This document shows positions 61,587 through 64,000 of a stretch of 64,000 bases of DNA, in pieces. The notes under the pieces were generated by a model. It ran no database searches, was not told the origin of the DNA, and saw only the letters and a list, made by a program, of their open reading frames with translations. Made by a program: the position numbers and the translations under genes. Origin of the DNA: Zongyangia hominis (lineage in GTDB: Bacteria; Bacillota; Clostridia; Oscillospirales; Ruminococcaceae); assembly GCF_014385095.1 (NCBI RefSeq), contig NZ_JACRTC010000002.1:124001-188000 (forward strand), read 5' to 3'. Position 1 is the first letter of the stretch. Every line of letters begins with the position of its first letter.

Positions 61587-62477
61587 TTATTCATATTGAC
61601 TGTATAAACATACCTGATCGGCCAATTTTTGCATCGGTGTGTCCAAGGGAGCGCTCACCTCCACCCACCGGCGGGTGAGGGGATGGCAAAAGCGCATCCA
61701 TCCGCAGTGGAGCGCCTGGCGGCCGATGTGGTCCCGGCTGCCGCCGTAGAGCTCGTCCCCGGCCAGCGGGTGGCCCAAATGGACCATATGCACTCGGATT
61801 TGGTGGGTCCTCCCCGTTTCCAACCGGCACTGGACTAAGGTATATACGCCGTTTGTGCATAAACTTTCATAATGGGTCCGGGCGCGGCTCCCATCGGGGC
61901 GCACACAGCGCAACACCTTGCTCCCGGGCAGCATGCCGATGGGAGCGTCGATGACGCCGGTTCCCGAAAGGACGCCGGTGACGATGGCGGTGTACCGCTT
62001 CTCCACCTGCCTTGGGTCGAGGGAGGCGCACAGGGCGTTTTTGGCGCACAGCACCAGCCCAGAGGTGTCCTTATCCAGGCGGTTGATGGGATGAAAGACG
62101 GGAACATAACCCAGCCGCTTCCCCATGACCCCGGCCCAGACGTTGGCCAGCGTCTCCTCCTGGTGCTCATGGGCCTGGTGGACCGGCATATGGGGCGGCT
62201 TATCGAAGACGAGGAAGTCCTCGTCTTCATAGGGGATGGGGACCGGGAGGAAACAGGGCGTCATCTCCCGGCGCTCATCCGGCAGGCGCAGGCAGAGGCT
62301 CTGCCCCGCCCGCACCCGGTCGATAACCCGAGCGGGCTCCCCGTCCAGGGTGATGCCGTCCGGGGCGCGCTTGAGGCACTTGACCACCGTGGAGGAAAGG
62401 CCGTATTCCCTTTTGAGCAGGTCGTCGAGCCTCCTCCCCTCCTGCTCAGGGGTAATAAGCCACTCTATAACGCGCAT
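61587..62477 (-). CDS. RluA family pseudouridine synthase
   Basis: 296 aa. N-terminal S4-like RNA-binding part (EGRRLDDLLKREYGLSSTVV) and catalytic domain with HPINRLDKDTSGLVL, in which Asp135 is the nucleophile, then LETGRTHQIRVHMVHLGHPL. RluD/YlyB type acting on rRNA or tRNA uridines. Target position not predictable from sequence alone. Confidence 0.93.
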   Translation of the reverse strand: MRVIEWLITPEQEGRRLDDLLKREYGLSSTVVKCLKRAPDGITLDGEPARVIDRVRAGQSLCLRLPDERREMTPCFLPVPIPYEDEDFLVFDKPPHMPVHQAHEHQEETLANVWAGVMGKRLGYVPVFHPINRLDKDTSGLVLCAKNALCASLDPRQVEKRYTAIVTGVLSGTGVIDAPIGMLPGSKVLRCVRPDGSRARTHYESLCTNGVYTLVQCRLETGRTHQIRVHMVHLGHPLAGDELYGGSRDHIGRQALHCGWMRFCHPLTRRWVEVSAPLDTPMQKLADQVCLYSQYE

Positions 62478-62495
62478 GTCCTTTCCTCCTTTCGC

Positions 62496-62533
62496 AAAAA
62501 TCCGGCGGAAACCATAAGGTTTTCCGCCGGATT
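62496..62533 (-). terminator. Terminator of the aminotransferase gene
   Basis: On the minus strand AATCCGGCGGAAA and TTTCCGCCGGATT pair with a short loop and T5 follows. The 208 bp up to the stop at 62742 hold no gene. Confidence 0.8.
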
Positions 62534-62741
62534 GAAGATCGCTAGGCGTTTGAGTCTACCGGATGAACGCGGACGGGCTTTCTGGCGCATTTCCAGGGCC
62601 GCGCCGTCAAACCACTTGGCGCTCTGCCCCATGTGCCGCTCCTGCCCGGTCCTTTCCGCGCACTCCGCCGGAACCGGCGGCACAAGCCGGGCCGCTACCC
62701 AATGCGCCCCCGGAAACCGGTGGCGGGAACTGATCTGCAGC

Positions 62742-63812
62742 TTATTTTACTTCCACAACCCAGCCGTAGGGATCGGGGATTCTGCCCCACTGGAGGCCGG
62801 TCAGCTCGTTATAGAGCTTCATGGAGATGTCGCCGATCTCATTGTTGTTGATGTCCATGATAAGATCCCCCCATTTGATGTGGCCGATGGGGGAAATGAC
62901 GGCGGCGGTGCCGGTGCCGAAGGCCTCGTCCAGCTTGCCGGCCTTGTAGGCTTCGGCCACCTCCTGGATGGAGAGGCGGCGCTCGGTGACCTTGTAGCCC
63001 ATGCCGCGGAGCATCTCAATGCAGGACTTTCTGGTGATGCCGGGCAGGATGGAGCCCACCAGCTCCGGGGTGATGACCTCGCCGTCGATGACGAAGAAGA
63101 CGTTCATGGCGCCGACTTCCTCGATGTATTTCTTCTCCACGCCGTCGAGCCAGAGCACCTGGGAATAGTTCTGCTCATGGGCCTCCACCTGGGCCTTGAG
63201 GGAAGCGGCGTAGTTGCCGCCGGTCTTGGCCATGCCGGTGCCGCCCCGGACGGTGCGTACGTAGTTATTCTCCACGTACAGCTTGACGGGGTTGAGGCCC
63301 TCCTTGTAGTAAGGGCCGGAGGGAGACAGGATGATCACGAAGAGATAGCTGTTGGCCGGACGAACGCCCAGGTGGGCGTCGGAGGCGATGATGAAGGGAC
63401 GGATGTACAGGGAGGTGTCCTTGAGATGGGGCACCCAGTCCTTTTCGATTTTGAGTAGCTCGATGAGGGCCTGGAGCGCAAACTCCTCGTCGATCTGGGG
63501 GATGCAGACCCGGTCGTTGGAGCGGTTGAGGCGCGCGAAGTTCTCCTGGGGTCTAAACAGCAGGATTCTGCCGTCCTCTGCGCGGTAGGCCTTCATGCCC
63601 TCAAAGACCTCCTGGCTGTAATGCAGCGCCATGGCGGCCGGATCCAGCGGCAGCGGACCGTAGGGGACGATGCGGGCGTCGTGCCAGCCCTGGCCCTCGT
63701 CGTAGTCCATCAAAAACATGTGGTCGGTAAAGATATCCCCAAAGCCCAATTTTGTCTCGTCCTGGGGCTTCGGCTTGAGATTTTTCGCAAGCTCGATTCT
63801 CAAGTTGTTCAT
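62742..63812 (-). CDS. ilvE: Branched-chain amino acid aminotransferase (class IV PLP enzyme)
   Basis: 356 aa from ATG 63812 (GAGGG upstream; ATG 63872 would lack a ribosome-binding site). Fold-type IV with PLP Lys196 in GGTGMAKTGGNYAASL, and SQEVFEGMKAYRAEDGRILL near residue 66. Length and motifs match the eukaryote-like/BCAT-II group. It transfers amino groups between Leu/Ile/Val and 2-oxoglutarate. Confidence 0.94.
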   Translation of the reverse strand: MNNLRIELAKNLKPKPQDETKLGFGDIFTDHMFLMDYDEGQGWHDARIVPYGPLPLDPAAMALHYSQEVFEGMKAYRAEDGRILLFRPQENFARLNRSNDRVCIPQIDEEFALQALIELLKIEKDWVPHLKDTSLYIRPFIIASDAHLGVRPANSYLFVIILSPSGPYYKEGLNPVKLYVENNYVRTVRGGTGMAKTGGNYAASLKAQVEAHEQNYSQVLWLDGVEKKYIEEVGAMNVFFVIDGEVITPELVGSILPGITRKSCIEMLRGMGYKVTERRLSIQEVAEAYKAGKLDEAFGTGTAAVISPIGHIKWGDLIMDINNNEIGDISMKLYNELTGLQWGRIPDPYGWVVEVK

Positions 63813-63883
63813 GATCGTATCCCTCTTTCCTTTAGGTCTGCCCGCCGGGCATTTCCCAAATCTTTCATTCATTTCATGTTACC

Positions 63884-63912
63884 AGTATAGCAACCACCCC
63901 GAAGGAAAGCAA
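63884..63912 (-). promoter_or_regulatory. Promoter of ilvE
   Basis: On the minus strand TTGCTT (63907-63912), 17 bp, TATACT (63884-63889), about 70 bp before the ATG. The -35 lies in a hairpin-forming stretch (63896-63930, AAGGAAG and CTTTCCTT) that could be regulatory; no T-box features seen. Confidence 0.55.
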
Positions 63913-63935
63913 GACCTTCCTTTGGGGGTGCGCAA

Positions 63936-63962
63936 AATCCCCAGCCAACGGCCGGGGATTTG
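63936..63962. terminator. Hairpin at the right edge (likely terminator of a neighbouring gene)
   Basis: AAATCCCC and GGGGATTT arms with extra GCC/GGC pairing. It lies upstream of ilvE and may end a gene beyond the window. Confidence 0.45.
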
Positions 63963-64000
63963 CAGTCGAGCAAAAGGCAGGCTCCGCTCTAGGGCGGTCC

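Noticed and set aside
63813..64000. T-box leader upstream of the branched-chain aminotransferase
   Set aside because: No T-box sequence or specifier-loop architecture is visible in the short leader; a plain promoter fits better.

Overview
The window looks like the chromosome of a GC-rich, endospore-forming, anaerobic Clostridia (Oscillospiraceae/Flavonifractor-like). Evidence: a CotJ spore-coat operon, two Mn-catalase-like proteins, Gram-positive lipoproteins, PadR/GntR/Fur regulators, a CIRCE-type operator and strong AAGGAGG ribosome-binding sites. The genus is an inference. I saw no rRNA, tRNA or CRISPR array.

Left flank (1-18.4 kb): a truncated LysR gene divergent from a heterodimeric exporter; an AI-2E-family permease; an ABC-F protein; an exopolysaccharide acylation cluster (DHHW protein, MBOAT acyltransferase, DUF4358 lipoprotein); a Fur/Zur-znuA-znuC-znuB zinc operon with a Fur-type operator; a subtilase; a tocopherol-cyclase-like protein; a Mn-catalase-like protein; and the C-terminal three quarters of cotJC.

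Main result: cotJC is split. Its start (with cotJA and cotJB upstream) lies at 50.1-50.3 kb and the rest at 17.98-18.43 kb, both on the minus strand. About 31.7 kb lies between. Joining the two ends at a shared GGTAC restores a 205-codon in-frame CotJC. Joining the element's own ends recreates a perfect palindrome (ACCGATGTA, GG, TACATCGGT), as expected of a large-serine-integrase attP. A SpoIVCA-like serine recombinase and a 56-aa ORF sit just inside the left junction. This is a skin-like intervening element in a sporulation gene. Its cargo is unusual: trkA-trkH, nfeD-flotillin and htpG.

Nested inside is a second, 21.7-kb integrative mobilisable element (25,514-47,239). It separates nfeD from flotillin at a GA dinucleotide within what would have been a perfect 10-3-10 palindrome. 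It has its own Tn4451/TndX-type serine recombinase, a MobA/MobL relaxase with an RSF1010-like oriT, a CHC2 zinc-finger protein plus P4-type helicase with CGTACAC iteron-like repeats, a divergent sigma-70-like protein, and a cargo of LemA, DUF3137-like proteins, five lipoproteins and a MalT-type LuxR regulator.

Right flank (50.1-64 kb): cotJA-cotJB-cotJC', a PadR-DUF1700-DUF4097 operon, a GntR regulator, two polar amino-acid ABC importers, an M23 peptidase with LysM and G5 domains, an RluA-type pseudouridine synthase and a branched-chain aminotransferase. Removing both elements would leave an ordinary vegetative/sporulation chromosome segment.
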